64,000 bases of DNA from Piezodorus guildinii (Eukaryota; Arthropoda; Insecta; Hemiptera; Pentatomidae), in the NCBI GenBank assembly GCA_023052935.1, contig CM041294.1, positions 41,191,236 to 41,255,235 on the forward strand, written 5' to 3'. Both the position numbers and the translations under genes were made by a program. The notes beneath the pieces are model-generated. The model worked only from the letters and a program-made list of their open reading frames with translations, did not search any database and was not told the origin of the DNA. How positions within the stretch are numbered: position 1 is the stretch's first letter; the number at the start of each line of letters is the position of its first letter. Below, piece after piece: positions 63,709 to 64,000 of this stretch.

Positions 63709-64000
63709 ATTTAAAATGTTTTTTGTATGTTAGTATTTGATACCTATAATTAACTTTAACATTGCTGTATTAATTTATGGATTAATATATTTTATTTGAA
63801 TCATAATTTTATCTATTGTTCCTGTCACTGAATTTACATTTATTCCTAATTGTATCTATTTAAATGTCATCAGGATATCATTATTAAAACTTATATGTAT
63901 GTAATCCATTTTCAAATTGAAAATAATTTCTTAGTTTTGCTAATAATTAAAATTAATTTTTTAGTACAAGGTATATATTTGACAAATATGATTAAAGTTG

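Overview
This is an AT-rich, intron-bearing arthropod window, almost certainly from an insect. The two grounds are a chemosensory protein gene (an OS-D family found in arthropods) and a load of mariner, Tc1, jockey, RTE-like and R2-like elements. I cannot name the species or order from sequence alone. About one tenth is host gene sequence; most of the rest is transposon-derived.

Host genes. (1) Two tandem DEAD-box RNA helicases of the p68/p72 group (DDX5/DDX17; Rm62 in flies) lie head to tail on the + strand. Gene A has its first exon near 3.26 kb and its stop at 10885; gene B has its first exon near 21.36 kb and its stop at 29161. I could rebuild both exon by exon (544 and 535 residues). They share every intron position, a start codon split by an intron, a similar core promoter, and two conserved blocks inside the intron that interrupts motif V. 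One of those blocks looks like a poison exon. (2) A chemosensory protein gene lies on the - strand from 57530 to 47831. Its two coding exons are 9.3 kb apart and together give a perfect C-x6-C-x18-C-x2-C pattern. (3) Mitochondrial ribosomal protein bL36m is at 63349-63708 (+). Just upstream, 62936-63141, is the last coding exon of a gene I do not recognise.

Layout. 0-3 kb: a possible Penelope-like tail with a hammerhead-like motif, a copy of a roughly 0.9 kb repeat, and a dead Tc1 element. 3.2-10.9 kb: helicase A. 11-21 kb: a hAT-type non-autonomous element, an RTE-like LINE and tRNA-derived SINEs. 21.3-29.2 kb: helicase B. 29.8-43.3 kb: two mariner copies, several jockey-type fragments, and one LINE inserted inside another with a clear target duplication. 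43.9-47.3 kb: an R2-like LINE with an N-terminal zinc finger and C-terminal endonuclease. 47.8-57.5 kb: the chemosensory gene, its intron filled with repeats. 57.8-62.5 kb: more repeats and LINE debris. 62.9-64 kb: the unknown exon and bL36m.

Every transposon protein seen is broken by stops, frameshifts or truncation; the longest open stretch is a 470-codon chimera of two LINEs. The points most worth checking are the conserved intronic poison exon in both helicases, the hammerhead-like motifs in a 535-bp inverted-repeat element beside the chemosensory exon, and the uncharacterised 0.9 kb repeat family.
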